Assembly (NCBI GenBank): GCA_938008535.1
Contig: CALLKF010000101.1
Coordinates: 1-11,059, forward strand
From: an uncultured Saprospirales bacterium
GTDB lineage: Bacteria > Bacteroidota > Bacteroidia > Chitinophagales > JADIYW01
DNA: 11,059 bases
Direction of reading: 5' to 3'
The notes below the pieces were generated by a model. The model was not told the origin of the DNA, ran no database searches, and saw nothing but the letters and a program-made list of their open reading frames with translations. The position numbers were made by a program, and so were the translations under genes. Positions within the stretch are counted from its first letter, which is position 1; the number at the start of each line of letters is the position of its first letter. Positions 1-7,234 of this stretch are shown piece after piece.

Positions 1-27
1 TTTCCCTACACGACGCTCTTCCGATCT
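1..27 (+). other. Illumina TruSeq read-1 adapter remnant (not genomic)
   Basis: The first 27 bases match the 3' end of the universal TruSeq read-1 adapter, finishing with the diagnostic GCTCTTCCGATCT. The composition is much richer in C and G than the DNA that starts at base 28. This is a sequencing-library remnant left at a contig end, not biology. Anything inferred about the far left edge, including genes running off it, should start at base 28. Confidence 0.97.
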
Positions 28-161
28 TAATTTTTAACAGTTTAATTTTTTAAAATTACTTCATTAGCTTTCTTTTCTTTTTTCGGAAACACTCAAACAT
101 CAACAAATATATCATCAATAATGCGATGGATAAAATAGACAGCAAGTCTATATCATATTTT

Positions 162-1550
162 TTAAACAGCTTCAACAGTTGATTCAGTTAATAGTTTTGC
201 TAAATTATATGCCTGCACACGGATTTCAGGTATAGCAGTCGATTCAAATAAAATGCCTTTCAAGCCATTTCCAATTGTGTAAAATTCTGGAAGCACCTGA
301 TTTTTGTTATCGAGTAATCTGCCGTCAGCTAATGCATTAAAACCGAATCCTAATTCATCTACACATAACCATCCTTTTTCGAACAAATTTTTAAATAAAA
401 TAGAATCTGTACATAATGGATTTAATTGTGGACCTGTACAGTTTATAATTTTTTGTACCTGTATTTGAAGTATCTCTTGGCTATGCCTTTCTTTGTACGA
501 GACTGTAAAACCTTTTTCTGTTATTTCAATTTCTTGGATTCTTCCTGCTACAATTTGTAATTGTCGTTTATCTTTTAATAAATGTATAATATCAGCGCAA
601 ATAATAGGAATTCTGTGACGAACTACTGTCCATAATGAACCTAAATTTCTTAAAAATCGTTTTTTTTCTTTTAAAGAAATTCGATTCCAAATTATAGGTA
701 ATGAAGGTCTAAATGAATCTACTACTACTCGCCAATCAATACCAGATTTTATGCCAATGTCAATATGTTTTCTAGTAATACTAAATAAATCTAATGCATT
801 GGGTGCATCCAATAATTCTTGCGTATAATCGGTATATTTTTGATGGCGACTACATGGATTATGTGTAAATGGTAAATATCCGTTTCTTGAAATACAGATA
901 ATTTTTCCTTTATGAATTTGGTGATAAAAGTCTAAAATTTTATCTACCATTGTCAAGCCAGTTCCAATAATCAATACATCGTCAGTTCTTTTTAGATTAT
1001 CATTTAGTTGATTAGACCATGGATCTCTGCAATAATTTTCACTATTTACATAATCCATGTTGTTCAGTTTCAAATCAGAAGGCAAAAAATTTCCGGTAGC
1101 CAAAACAATATGGTTGCTGTTAATTTTTTTATGGTTTTGCAACGATAAAATATAGCCATCGTTTTCTATATCAATATTTATATCGGTTACTTCTGCTTGT
1201 ATTAAATCAATAGAAATGGAAATATTATTTCTTAAGTGTAGAAAAAGTTGATCTTTAATATAATCACCAAAAATTTTTCGCGGCACATAATCATGTTCAG
1301 TGTAAGCGTATCCTTTTTTCAATAACCATTCAAAAAAATCATTTGCATAATCATGATAAATACCCATAGAATTGGCAGGAACATTTAATAAATGATAATC
1401 TTTATTTGTAGAATATGCTGTACCGATTCCAAATTCACCAGTTTTTTCAATCCATTTAACAGCAATAGGTGCATTAGCATGATGCTTTAGAATATTAATT
1501 AAAATTATTGCACCTGATGCGCCACCACCAATGATTGTTATCGTTTTCAT
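162..1550 (-). CDS. FAD/NAD(P)-binding oxidoreductase, YdhS/NAD_binding_9 family
   Basis: A 462-residue soluble flavoprotein-like enzyme; its substrate is unknown. An N-terminal Rossmann fold carries IIGGGASG (residues 6-13) for FAD. The stretch GIGTAYST (41-48) followed by HLLNVPANSMG (53-63) is the signature of the family that includes E. coli YdhS. A second dinucleotide site, LIIGTGLTMVD, lies at 193-203. Near the C-terminus are NCTGP (370-374) and a run from IGNGLKG to ESTAIPEIRVQA (426-447), also conserved in the family. There is no signal peptide or membrane segment. The ATG start sits directly before the Rossmann strand, so it is likely correct. No Shine-Dalgarno or TAnnTTTG promoter is evident in the short gap upstream. 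The upstream neighbour on the same strand is a PhyH-type dioxygenase, but a terminator stands between them. Family assignment is firm; the reaction cannot be named. Confidence 0.88.
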   Translation of the reverse strand: MKTITIIGGGASGAIILINILKHHANAPIAVKWIEKTGEFGIGTAYSTNKDYHLLNVPANSMGIYHDYANDFFEWLLKKGYAYTEHDYVPRKIFGDYIKDQLFLHLRNNISISIDLIQAEVTDINIDIENDGYILSLQNHKKINSNHIVLATGNFLPSDLKLNNMDYVNSENYCRDPWSNQLNDNLKRTDDVLIIGTGLTMVDKILDFYHQIHKGKIICISRNGYLPFTHNPCSRHQKYTDYTQELLDAPNALDLFSITRKHIDIGIKSGIDWRVVVDSFRPSLPIIWNRISLKEKKRFLRNLGSLWTVVRHRIPIICADIIHLLKDKRQLQIVAGRIQEIEITEKGFTVSYKERHSQEILQIQVQKIINCTGPQLNPLCTDSILFKNLFEKGWLCVDELGFGFNALADGRLLDNKNQVLPEFYTIGNGLKGILFESTAIPEIRVQAYNLAKLLTESTVEAV

Positions 1551-1612
1551 GTGTTTTATGTTATTTACTATTTATTGAGCACATGGATATTTCAAGTAAA
1601 AATGTGTCTTCT

Positions 1613-1648
1613 AAAAAAAAGATGCAGTACTAGCGGTTACTGCATCTT
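1613..1648 (-). terminator. Rho-independent terminator of the dioxygenase gene
   Basis: A perfect 11-bp stem (1619-1629 with 1638-1648) encloses an 8-nt loop. Read on the minus strand, it is followed by eight T residues (complement of A at 1613-1620). It begins 33 bases past the stop of the dioxygenase gene and lies 63 bases before the start of the FAD-binding gene. It should therefore insulate the two genes, apart from any readthrough. Confidence 0.85.
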
Positions 1649-1680
1649 GATTGTTAACACATATGAAAAATGAAACTAAA

Positions 1681-2490
1681 TCAACCCGCTAGTTTTTGAA
1701 ATTTATGATAAATTGGTGTTTTGCTAAATTCGTCTTTTGGCTCGTATGCACCAGTAATTAATGGTACATAAATCACACGTCTTCTACTAAGTTCACCAAA
1801 GTGCGGTGATGCAGCTACTCTATGCCAAATTCGACCATCATGCAACACCAAATCTCCTTTTTTTGCTCTAATCAACACTTCATTTTTATCATCTTGATTG
1901 TTTAAAAAATATGCTTTTTTGAATAATGTAGAAAACAAACCTTGTTTATGCGTGCCTGGCAAAACACGCAAACCACCATTATGCTCTGCAGAATCATCCA
2001 AGTACAGACCTATGTTTATAAACTGTTCAATTTTTTTTCCATAAAAAATATCTCGCGCGCTATCTGTATGCCAACCTAATTGCTTGTAGTTGCTATTCGG
2101 CACATTTATATAATGATTAAGCACTACACCATCTTTTTCATTTTCGCCAATTCGAGCACCGTTTGCCAATAATACGTTTAATGCATTAAGTTGAGGATGA
2201 CGAATAAATGCTTGTATTTCTTTGCTGAATTTATTAGCAAATGCAAATCGTTGAACAATCTTGTTTCCATGCTCATCAACACCATATTTTATTGGAATTC
2301 CGTTTATTGTTTTCACTTGATTTCGAATCCACTCGTTTTGAACTTGTTCTGAAGAAGCAATAATTGCATCTACTTGTTCTTCTGGCAAAAACCCTTCAAA
2401 GTGCAGAAATCCGTGCGTATTAAAATAATCAATTTGCTCTTGTGTTAAAGCGTATCCTAATTCAAATTTTTTTATTTCGATGTTTTTCAT
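1681..2490 (-). CDS. Phytanoyl-CoA dioxygenase (PhyH) family Fe(II)/2-oxoglutarate oxygenase
   Basis: A 269-residue cytosolic enzyme of the PhyH family. These enzymes use Fe(II), O2 and 2-oxoglutarate to hydroxylate small molecules, lipids or natural products. The metal-binding facial triad is visible as H141 and D143 in GWHTDSARD and H223 in GRIWHRVAA. The arginine cluster R236-R238 is the likely 2-oxoglutarate carboxylate binder. NGGLRVLPGTHKQG (171-184) is the family's conserved beta-turn segment. The N-terminal part (16-40) has the usual YFNTHGFLHFEGFLPEEQV entry helix and strand. Length is typical and all key residues are present, so it should be active. The substrate cannot be told from sequence; annotation as phytanoyl-CoA hydroxylase itself would be unjustified. 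A candidate -7 motif lies about 135 bases upstream, and a terminator follows the gene. Confidence 0.9.
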   Translation of the reverse strand: MKNIEIKKFELGYALTQEQIDYFNTHGFLHFEGFLPEEQVDAIIASSEQVQNEWIRNQVKTINGIPIKYGVDEHGNKIVQRFAFANKFSKEIQAFIRHPQLNALNVLLANGARIGENEKDGVVLNHYINVPNSNYKQLGWHTDSARDIFYGKKIEQFINIGLYLDDSAEHNGGLRVLPGTHKQGLFSTLFKKAYFLNNQDDKNEVLIRAKKGDLVLHDGRIWHRVAASPHFGELSRRRVIYVPLITGAYEPKDEFSKTPIYHKFQKLAG

Positions 2491-2624
2491 TTTTATTTTT
2501 TTAGATAAGTTGATAAATTTTTAATTGTCATTTATTACTTATCTACAACATCGAAATTCTATTATCGCATTTCTCTTTATTCTTTTTATGTAGATGATTT
2601 GATTCATTATTGATATTTGTAAAG

Positions 2625-2632
2625 CAAATGTA
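2625..2632 (-). promoter_or_regulatory. Candidate -7 promoter element for the dioxygenase gene
   Basis: The minus strand reads TACATTTG followed by C, an exact match to the Bacteroidota -7 consensus TAnnTTTG. It would start transcription near 2618, giving a 5' UTR of about 130 bases. No TTG -33 element is present at the usual distance; that position is occupied by an inverted repeat instead. Such an 8-mer can occur by chance in A+T-rich DNA, so confidence is moderate. Confidence 0.45.
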
Positions 2633-2644
2633 GTATTATTTTTT

Positions 2645-2673
2645 TAAAAGTCTATATAGTTGATAGACTTTTA
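2645..2673. repeat. 11-bp perfect inverted repeat, possible operator
   Basis: Arms 2645-2655 and 2663-2673 (TAAAAGTCTAT and its complement) flank a 7-base spacer. The repeat lies where the -33 region of the candidate dioxygenase promoter should be. It lacks a proper T tract on the minus strand and has only a broken one on the plus strand. No gene ends nearby, so a transcription-factor operator is more likely than a terminator. Confidence 0.5.
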
Positions 2674-2885
2674 GTATTATTTATAATTTCTTAACACTGG
2701 CTTGTGCATATTGTTTTGAATGTCTAATACAGATCGAATTAATAAAAAAGCAATACAGGAAACTTTCAATTTCCTAACAGTAACATAGATTTTATCTACA
2801 TGATTTGTTTTTGCTAAATAATTTTCTCAACTTCATTTTCTGATTTAAAACTTATTACTTATCACTTTTAACTAATAACTAATAC

Positions 2886-4160
2886 ATGCAAGTAGATGTA
2901 ATTTTAGGGCTTCAATGGGGCGACGAAGGCAAAGGAAAAATCGTAGATTATTTAGCTGACAAATATGACATTATTGCACGTTTTCAAGGCGGTCCAAATG
3001 CTGGACATACCTTAGTCATCAATGGGAAAAAACATGTATTGCATACTATTCCTTCTGGTATTTTTCGCGAAGGAAAAATAAATTACATTGGAAATGGTGT
3101 AGTAATTGATCCAGTTACCTTAATGAAAGAAATAGAAAATCTGGAAAAAGATGGTGCTGATGTATTAGGTAGATTAGTTATTTCAAAACGCGCCAATCTA
3201 ATTTTACCAACGCATAAGATTTTAGATGCAGCTTCTGAATCTTCCAAAGGAACCTCTAAAATTGGATCTACACTAAAAGGAATTGGACCAACATATATGG
3301 ACAAAACAGGACGAAATGGTTTACGTATTGGCGATATTTTAGAAGATGATTTTATCGTAAAATATGAACTTTTAAAAAGTAAACATTTGCAATTATTGCA
3401 AATCTACAATTACACTTTTGAACTCGATGAATTGGAAGTACAATGGTTTGATGCCATTGAAAAATTAAAAGCATACAAACAGGTTGATGCTGTTTATTAT
3501 ATTAATGAAGCATTAAAAAAAGGTAAAAAAATATTGGCTGAAGGCGCACAAGGTTCTATGTTGGATATTGATTTCGGCACCTATCCTTTCGTCACTTCAT
3601 CTAATACCATTTCTGCAGCAGTTTGCACTGGCTTAGGTATTTCACCAAAACAAATTGGAGAAGTAATTGGCATCACCAAAGCATATTGCACACGCGTTGG
3701 TGGTGGACCATTTCCTACGGAATTAGATGATGCAATTGGTGAAAAACTACGACAAGTTGGTGGTGAATTTGGTGCCACAACTGGAAGACCGCGTCGTTGT
3801 GGTTGGATAGATTTACCTGCATTAAATTATACGTGTTTGATAAATGGTGTTACAAAAATTGTAATTACCAAAGCCGATATTTTAAATTCATTTGAAAAAT
3901 TTGGTGTTTGCACACACTACAAATACGACAATAAAGAAACGAAAGATTTACCTTATGATATGGTAAATAAAAATATTCAGCCAACAACAATCACCTTTAA
4001 AAGTTGGGGCAACATTGATGCAACAAAACCATTGCCTGTAGAATTAAAAGAATACGTTGATTATTTGGAAAAATACCTTAATGTACCAGTTTCTATGGTT
4101 TCTAACGGACCAGGCCGTGAAGAATTGATTGATATGGAAAATGGAAAATTGTTAGCGTAA
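2886..4160 (+). CDS. purA: Adenylosuccinate synthase
   Basis: This enzyme condenses IMP with aspartate using GTP to form adenylosuccinate, the first step from IMP to AMP; it acts in the cytosol as a homodimer. At 424 residues it has the usual bacterial length. The GTP-binding and catalytic loop WGDEGKGK (11-18) contains D13. H41 in GPNAGHTLV is the partner catalytic histidine. The IMP-binding segments around GIGPTYMDKTGRNGLR (132-147), EGAQGSMLD (219-227) and TTGRPRRCGW (298-307) are intact. The guanine-specificity motif TKAD is at 328-331, and SNGPGRE (406-412) closes the nucleotide site. The ATG start lies just before the first strand of the fold; the DNA before it is A-rich with no Shine-Dalgarno. 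pabB follows after 57 bases. No frameshift or missing residue is seen. Confidence 0.98.
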   Translation: MQVDVILGLQWGDEGKGKIVDYLADKYDIIARFQGGPNAGHTLVINGKKHVLHTIPSGIFREGKINYIGNGVVIDPVTLMKEIENLEKDGADVLGRLVISKRANLILPTHKILDAASESSKGTSKIGSTLKGIGPTYMDKTGRNGLRIGDILEDDFIVKYELLKSKHLQLLQIYNYTFELDELEVQWFDAIEKLKAYKQVDAVYYINEALKKGKKILAEGAQGSMLDIDFGTYPFVTSSNTISAAVCTGLGISPKQIGEVIGITKAYCTRVGGGPFPTELDDAIGEKLRQVGGEFGATTGRPRRCGWIDLPALNYTCLINGVTKIVITKADILNSFEKFGVCTHYKYDNKETKDLPYDMVNKNIQPTTITFKSWGNIDATKPLPVELKEYVDYLEKYLNVPVSMVSNGPGREELIDMENGKLLA

Positions 4161-4178
4161 AATCATTATCTTTCTATT

Positions 4179-4186
4179 TAAATTTG
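4179..4186 (+). promoter_or_regulatory. Candidate -7 promoter element for pabB
   Basis: TAAATTTG is an exact match to the Bacteroidota -7 consensus TAnnTTTG. It lies in the short purA-pabB gap, 31 bases before the pabB ATG. The nearest upstream TTG is 27 bases away, too far for a standard -33 element. It suggests pabB can be transcribed on its own as well as by readthrough from purA, since there is no terminator between them. Confidence 0.4.
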
Positions 4187-4217
4187 AAGTGTTCGGTTTC
4201 GAAAAAGCGAAAATTTA

Positions 4218-5519
4218 ATGCGCAATTTTTATCCATTTCCAGTAGAAAATATTGAAACGTTCAAACTTCAATTATTAGAAATTTCTAATGCAGTAAAACA
4301 TTTCTGTTATTTAGATTCTAATAATTATCCAAACTATCCGTATTCAACTTTTGGTTCTTTGTTTGCTATTGATGCTATTGATGTGATTTCTGTGAATACA
4401 AATTGCTTAGAACAGTTTGAGAAATTTCAACAAAAATACAACGATTGGATGTTTGGTTTTTTAAATTATGATTTGAAAAATGAACTTGAATCTTCTTTAA
4501 TATCTAACAATATTGATAACATACAAAATCCTTTGCTGCATTTTTTTGTACCTAAATATATCTTAAAGATTGAAAATGACAAAGTTGAAATTGGTGTTTT
4601 GAGTGAAAGTGAGAATGAAAGTGAAAGTCTTTTAATTGAATTCAAAAATCTTCTACAAAATAAAACTATAGAATCTCAAATCATAAATCATAAATCTGAA
4701 ATTCTACATCGGATTTCAAAACAAGATTACATCAATACTATACAAAAAATCAAGCAACACATTCAACTTGGCGACATTTATGAATTAAATTTTTGTCAGG
4801 AATTTTATGTTGAAAATGCTGAAATAAATCCTGTTGCTGTTTTTAAAAAATTAAACGAAATTTCGAAAGCACCTTTTACTTCTTTCTTTAAAAATGAACA
4901 AAACTATTTGCTATGTGCTTCGCCTGAACGATTTTTAAAACGACAAAACAATACGCTAATTTCTCAGCCAATTAAAGGAACTCGCAAAAGAAATAAAGAT
5001 AAAAAAGAAGATAATTTATTGAAGCAACAATTATTTTTTGATGAAAAAGAACGCAGTGAAAATGTAATGATTGTTGATTTAGTTAGAAATGATTTCTCAA
5101 AAATTGCTATTAAAAATTCTGTTGAAGTAGATGAATTATTTGGAATTTATTCTTTTGAGCAAGTACATCAAATGATTTCAACGGTTTCATGTAAGATAGA
5201 AAATCCATTATCTTTTTCTGATATAATAAAAGCAGTTTTTCCGATGGGTTCGATGACTGGTGCGCCAAAAATTGCAGCTATGCAATTAATAGAAATGTAT
5301 GAACCAACGAAACGTGGTTTATTTTCAGGTGCAGTTGGCTACATCACACCAAAAGGAAATTTTGATTTCAATGTTGTGATACGAAGTATTTTATATAATT
5401 CCACCAATAACTACATTTCCATTCAAACTGGTAGCGCCATTACTATAGACTGCGATGCCGAAAAAGAATACGAAGAATGCTTACTCAAAGCAAAGGCGAT
5501 GATTGAAGTAATATCGTAA
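4218..5519 (+). CDS. pabB: Aminodeoxychorismate synthase component I (chorismate-binding)
   Basis: This subunit converts chorismate plus ammonia to 4-amino-4-deoxychorismate, which leads to p-aminobenzoate and folate. The C-terminal chorismate-binding domain (about 165-433) is complete: QPIKGTRKR at 250-258, ENVMIVDLVRND at 281-292, GSMTGAPK at 344-351, SGAVGY at 370-375, and the closing QTGSAITIDCDAEKEYEE at 403-420. K253 in PIKGT is decisive, because PabB enzymes use this lysine whereas anthranilate synthase TrpE has alanine (PIAGT). The N-terminal part is shorter and more diverged than in TrpE, but keeps the GFLNYDLKNELE segment (80-91). The protein has 433 residues. No glutamine amidotransferase (PabA) or aminodeoxychorismate lyase (PabC) gene is visible nearby, so those partners would be encoded elsewhere. 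Confidence 0.92.
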   Translation: MRNFYPFPVENIETFKLQLLEISNAVKHFCYLDSNNYPNYPYSTFGSLFAIDAIDVISVNTNCLEQFEKFQQKYNDWMFGFLNYDLKNELESSLISNNIDNIQNPLLHFFVPKYILKIENDKVEIGVLSESENESESLLIEFKNLLQNKTIESQIINHKSEILHRISKQDYINTIQKIKQHIQLGDIYELNFCQEFYVENAEINPVAVFKKLNEISKAPFTSFFKNEQNYLLCASPERFLKRQNNTLISQPIKGTRKRNKDKKEDNLLKQQLFFDEKERSENVMIVDLVRNDFSKIAIKNSVEVDELFGIYSFEQVHQMISTVSCKIENPLSFSDIIKAVFPMGSMTGAPKIAAMQLIEMYEPTKRGLFSGAVGYITPKGNFDFNVVIRSILYNSTNNYISIQTGSAITIDCDAEKEYEECLLKAKAMIEVIS

Positions 5520-5520
5520 A

Positions 5521-5560
5521 TTACCGTTTACTCATTCATATTGCCGTTTACTCATTCAAA
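5521..5560 (+). repeat. Two tandem 20-bp direct repeats before the lipoprotein gene
   Basis: Units 5521-5540 and 5541-5560 share 18 of 20 bases, with the common core CCGTTTACTCATTCA. They begin one base after the pabB stop and end 94 bases before the lipoprotein ATG. A period of 20 bp puts both copies on the same face of the helix, as expected for a dimeric regulator that binds direct repeats. The ACCGTTTA / GCCGTTTA cores loosely resemble LytTR-type sites; that link is inference. Confidence 0.6.
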
Positions 5561-5654
5561 TTGGTTATAGAATTAAAATTTATTCATTTTTATACTCGAA
5601 AAATGGCGTATGCTGAAAAGCCAAATCAGAGTAAGCAAAGTAAAACTATAAATT

Positions 5655-6107
5655 ATGAAAAATTTAATGAAACCGTTTTTAGCACTATTGGTAGCAATTA
5701 CCATGCTGTCTGCATGTAAAAAGGATGTACAAAGAAACAACTCTTCAAATGTACCATCTGAATTTCTAGGAAGAACAACTGACATTCAAGACGAAATTGC
5801 ATTGACTAGTAGAAATGTTAGTATTTCCGTTTGGGACCATGGAACAATTGATGGTGATATTGTTTCTGTTTATGTAAATGGAAGAAAAGTAGTTGACGAA
5901 GTAACGTTAGATGGTCCAGACAATAAGTTTGTAGTGAATACAACTCTAGACTTTAATGGATACAACTACATATTACTACACGCACACAATGAAGGTAGTA
6001 TTTCACCAAATACTGCATCATTAGAAATTAATGACGGAACATCACATACTGTGTCATTAGAATCAGATTTATTGACAAGTGGTGTAGCTGAGCTTATTGT
6101 AAACTAA
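5655..6107 (+). CDS. Small lipoprotein with a Bacteroidota-type C-terminal beta domain
   Basis: A 150-residue predicted lipoprotein. Residues 1-20 form a signal peptide with a hydrophobic core, and the lipobox LSAC puts the lipidated cysteine at C21, followed by KKD. Residues 22-53 are polar and probably a flexible linker. Residues 54-150 form one domain rich in short beta strands, with ISVWDHGTIDGDIVSVYVNG (57-76), a central YNYILLHAHNEGSISPNTASL (103-123) and EINDG (124-128). I recall this pattern (WDxGxxDGDxVSxYxNG, later NxGxxxPNTAxLxIxDG) from C-terminal parts of other secreted Bacteroidota proteins, but know no defined function for it. A second in-frame ATG four codons in would also leave a workable signal peptide. 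The gene ends in its own terminator and has tandem direct repeats upstream, so it is probably a regulated single-gene unit. Confidence 0.8.
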   Translation: MKNLMKPFLALLVAITMLSACKKDVQRNNSSNVPSEFLGRTTDIQDEIALTSRNVSISVWDHGTIDGDIVSVYVNGRKVVDEVTLDGPDNKFVVNTTLDFNGYNYILLHAHNEGSISPNTASLEINDGTSHTVSLESDLLTSGVAELIVN

Positions 6108-6128
6108 ACAATTTAACTTTCAATTTTT

Positions 6129-6165
6129 AAAACAAAACGTCAGCAATTGCTGACGTTTTGTTTTT
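6129..6165. terminator. Bidirectional intrinsic terminator
   Basis: A perfect 16-bp stem (6129-6144 with 6149-6164) has an AATT loop. Its ends supply T-rich tails in both directions (GTTTTGTTTTT on the plus strand, GTTTTGTTTT on the minus strand). It sits between the convergent lipoprotein and hydrolase genes, 21 bases past the first and 22 past the second, so it serves both. Confidence 0.93.
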
Positions 6166-6186
6166 ATATAAATCTCATGATACATT

Positions 6187-7197
6187 TTATTGTTTTTTAG
6201 TATCAACATCCTTTATAAATTTTATTAAACCTTTAAAATACGTTTGCTGGTCATCGTACATGCACATGTGGCTGCCGTTCGCGCAATACAAATAAGTGCC
6301 ATTTGGAAACTGAGTTGACATCCATTTCATGTGTTCAGGATCCATTGAATCATATTTTGCGCCAATAGTAAGCGTTGGTGTTGTTATGTTTTTCAATAAA
6401 TCTTTTACATTCCAATTTGCTAGATTTCCTGCAATTCCAAACTCGCTGGGTCCTTGCATTTGCGTATAAATAACATTATTTAAATGTTTAAATGTGCGTT
6501 TTACTGGATCTGGCCAATTAATTTCAGGAAAACGACAAATATGTTTTTCATAAAAATTTGGTGTTAATAAACGCATATAGGTTGGATTAGAAAAATCTTT
6601 CTTTGCTTCTATTGCTCTAATTGTATCTAATACATTTTTATCCATTTGTTTGGACAAAACATCTTCAGCATATTTTCCATATTCAGGTGCACTCGACATC
6701 ATATCAGAAATAATTAAACCTTTCAAATTCTGCTGATATTTCAGTGCATACTGCATTGCCAAAATGCCGCCCCAAGAATGACCTAATAAATAGAAGTTAT
6801 TTTTGTCTAAATTCAATGCCTTGCGCACTTGTTCTACTTCTTCTACAAATCTATCCAACTGCCAAAGAGAAGTATCAGTTGGCTGATCGGAATAATAAGA
6901 ACCGAGTTGATCGTAATAATAAAACTCAATATTTTCTTGCGGAAAGAAATTTTCAAAACATTCAAAATATTCGTGCGTGCATGCTGGTCCACCATGCAAC
7001 AACAACACTTTTATAGTTGGATTATTACCAATACGTTTTGTCCAAACGTTGAATTTTCCAATTGGTGTTTCAATTGGAATAAGTTTGATATTTCCTGTTT
7101 GTATTTCTGAAGTTGTATCAGTAATTGGTTTTTCTGATTTTTGCTGACAAGAAGAAAACAAACTGCATATTATTAATAAAGAAAATAGACGTTGCAT
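6187..7197 (-). CDS. Alpha/beta-hydrolase lipoprotein, proline iminopeptidase (S33) type
   Basis: A 336-residue predicted lipoprotein hydrolase. Residues 1-16 are a signal peptide and FSSC gives the lipidated C17, followed by QQKSE, so it should be anchored in an envelope membrane. The fold has the oxyanion loop LLHGGPA in the S33 aminopeptidase form, the nucleophile elbow GHSWGG with S141, the acid D283 in GAKYDSMD, and H310 in NGSHMCMYDD. HGGP plus a DQLGSYYSDQP-like segment is typical of prolyl iminopeptidases and tricorn-interacting-factor-like peptidases, which remove N-terminal residues from short peptides. Substrate preference is inferred only; another small-molecule ester or amide is possible. 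A loose -7 match, TATATTTA (7215-7222, minus strand), is the only promoter hint in the 37-base gap after the upstream terminator. Confidence 0.88.
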   Translation of the reverse strand: MQRLFSLLIICSLFSSCQQKSEKPITDTTSEIQTGNIKLIPIETPIGKFNVWTKRIGNNPTIKVLLLHGGPACTHEYFECFENFFPQENIEFYYYDQLGSYYSDQPTDTSLWQLDRFVEEVEQVRKALNLDKNNFYLLGHSWGGILAMQYALKYQQNLKGLIISDMMSSAPEYGKYAEDVLSKQMDKNVLDTIRAIEAKKDFSNPTYMRLLTPNFYEKHICRFPEINWPDPVKRTFKHLNNVIYTQMQGPSEFGIAGNLANWNVKDLLKNITTPTLTIGAKYDSMDPEHMKWMSTQFPNGTYLYCANGSHMCMYDDQQTYFKGLIKFIKDVDTKKQ

Positions 7198-7234
7198 AAT
7201 TTTATTTTATGCAGTAAATATAACTCATCTAAAT

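Larger units (their letters stand above)
2491..2885. other. 395-bp divergent intergenic region between the dioxygenase gene and purA
   Basis: No credible gene is seen here on either strand. It holds a candidate minus-strand promoter motif (2625-2632), an 11-bp inverted repeat (2645-2673), and a 9-bp inverted repeat with a 26-base spacer (2502-2510 with 2537-2545) that would fold in the dioxygenase 5' UTR. A 12-bp direct repeat, TTATTACTTATC, occurs at 2532-2543 and 2852-2863, once near each start codon. A weak 6-bp hairpin lies at 2757-2775. No good TAnnTTTG motif for purA was found, and I do not recognise a riboswitch. Confidence 0.6.

Noticed and set aside
2700..2885. Possible purine riboswitch before purA
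   Set aside because: I could not find the conserved three-helix junction or pairing loops; only a weak 6-bp hairpin at 2757-2775 is present.
3083..3304. Minus-strand ORF of 73 codons inside purA
   Set aside because: It is fully antisense to a conserved enzyme, shows no recognisable motif, and follows from the codon pattern of purA.
5521..5560. CRISPR-like repeats
   Set aside because: There are only two copies placed directly head to tail with no spacers, which does not fit an array.
5573..5785. Minus-strand ORF across the lipoprotein start
   Set aside because: It overlaps the signal peptide of the lipoprotein antisense; its hydrophobic part is explained by the complementary strand.
6744..7110. 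Two plus-strand ORFs inside the hydrolase gene
   Set aside because: They overlap each other in different frames and lie antisense to a gene with an intact catalytic triad and signal peptide.
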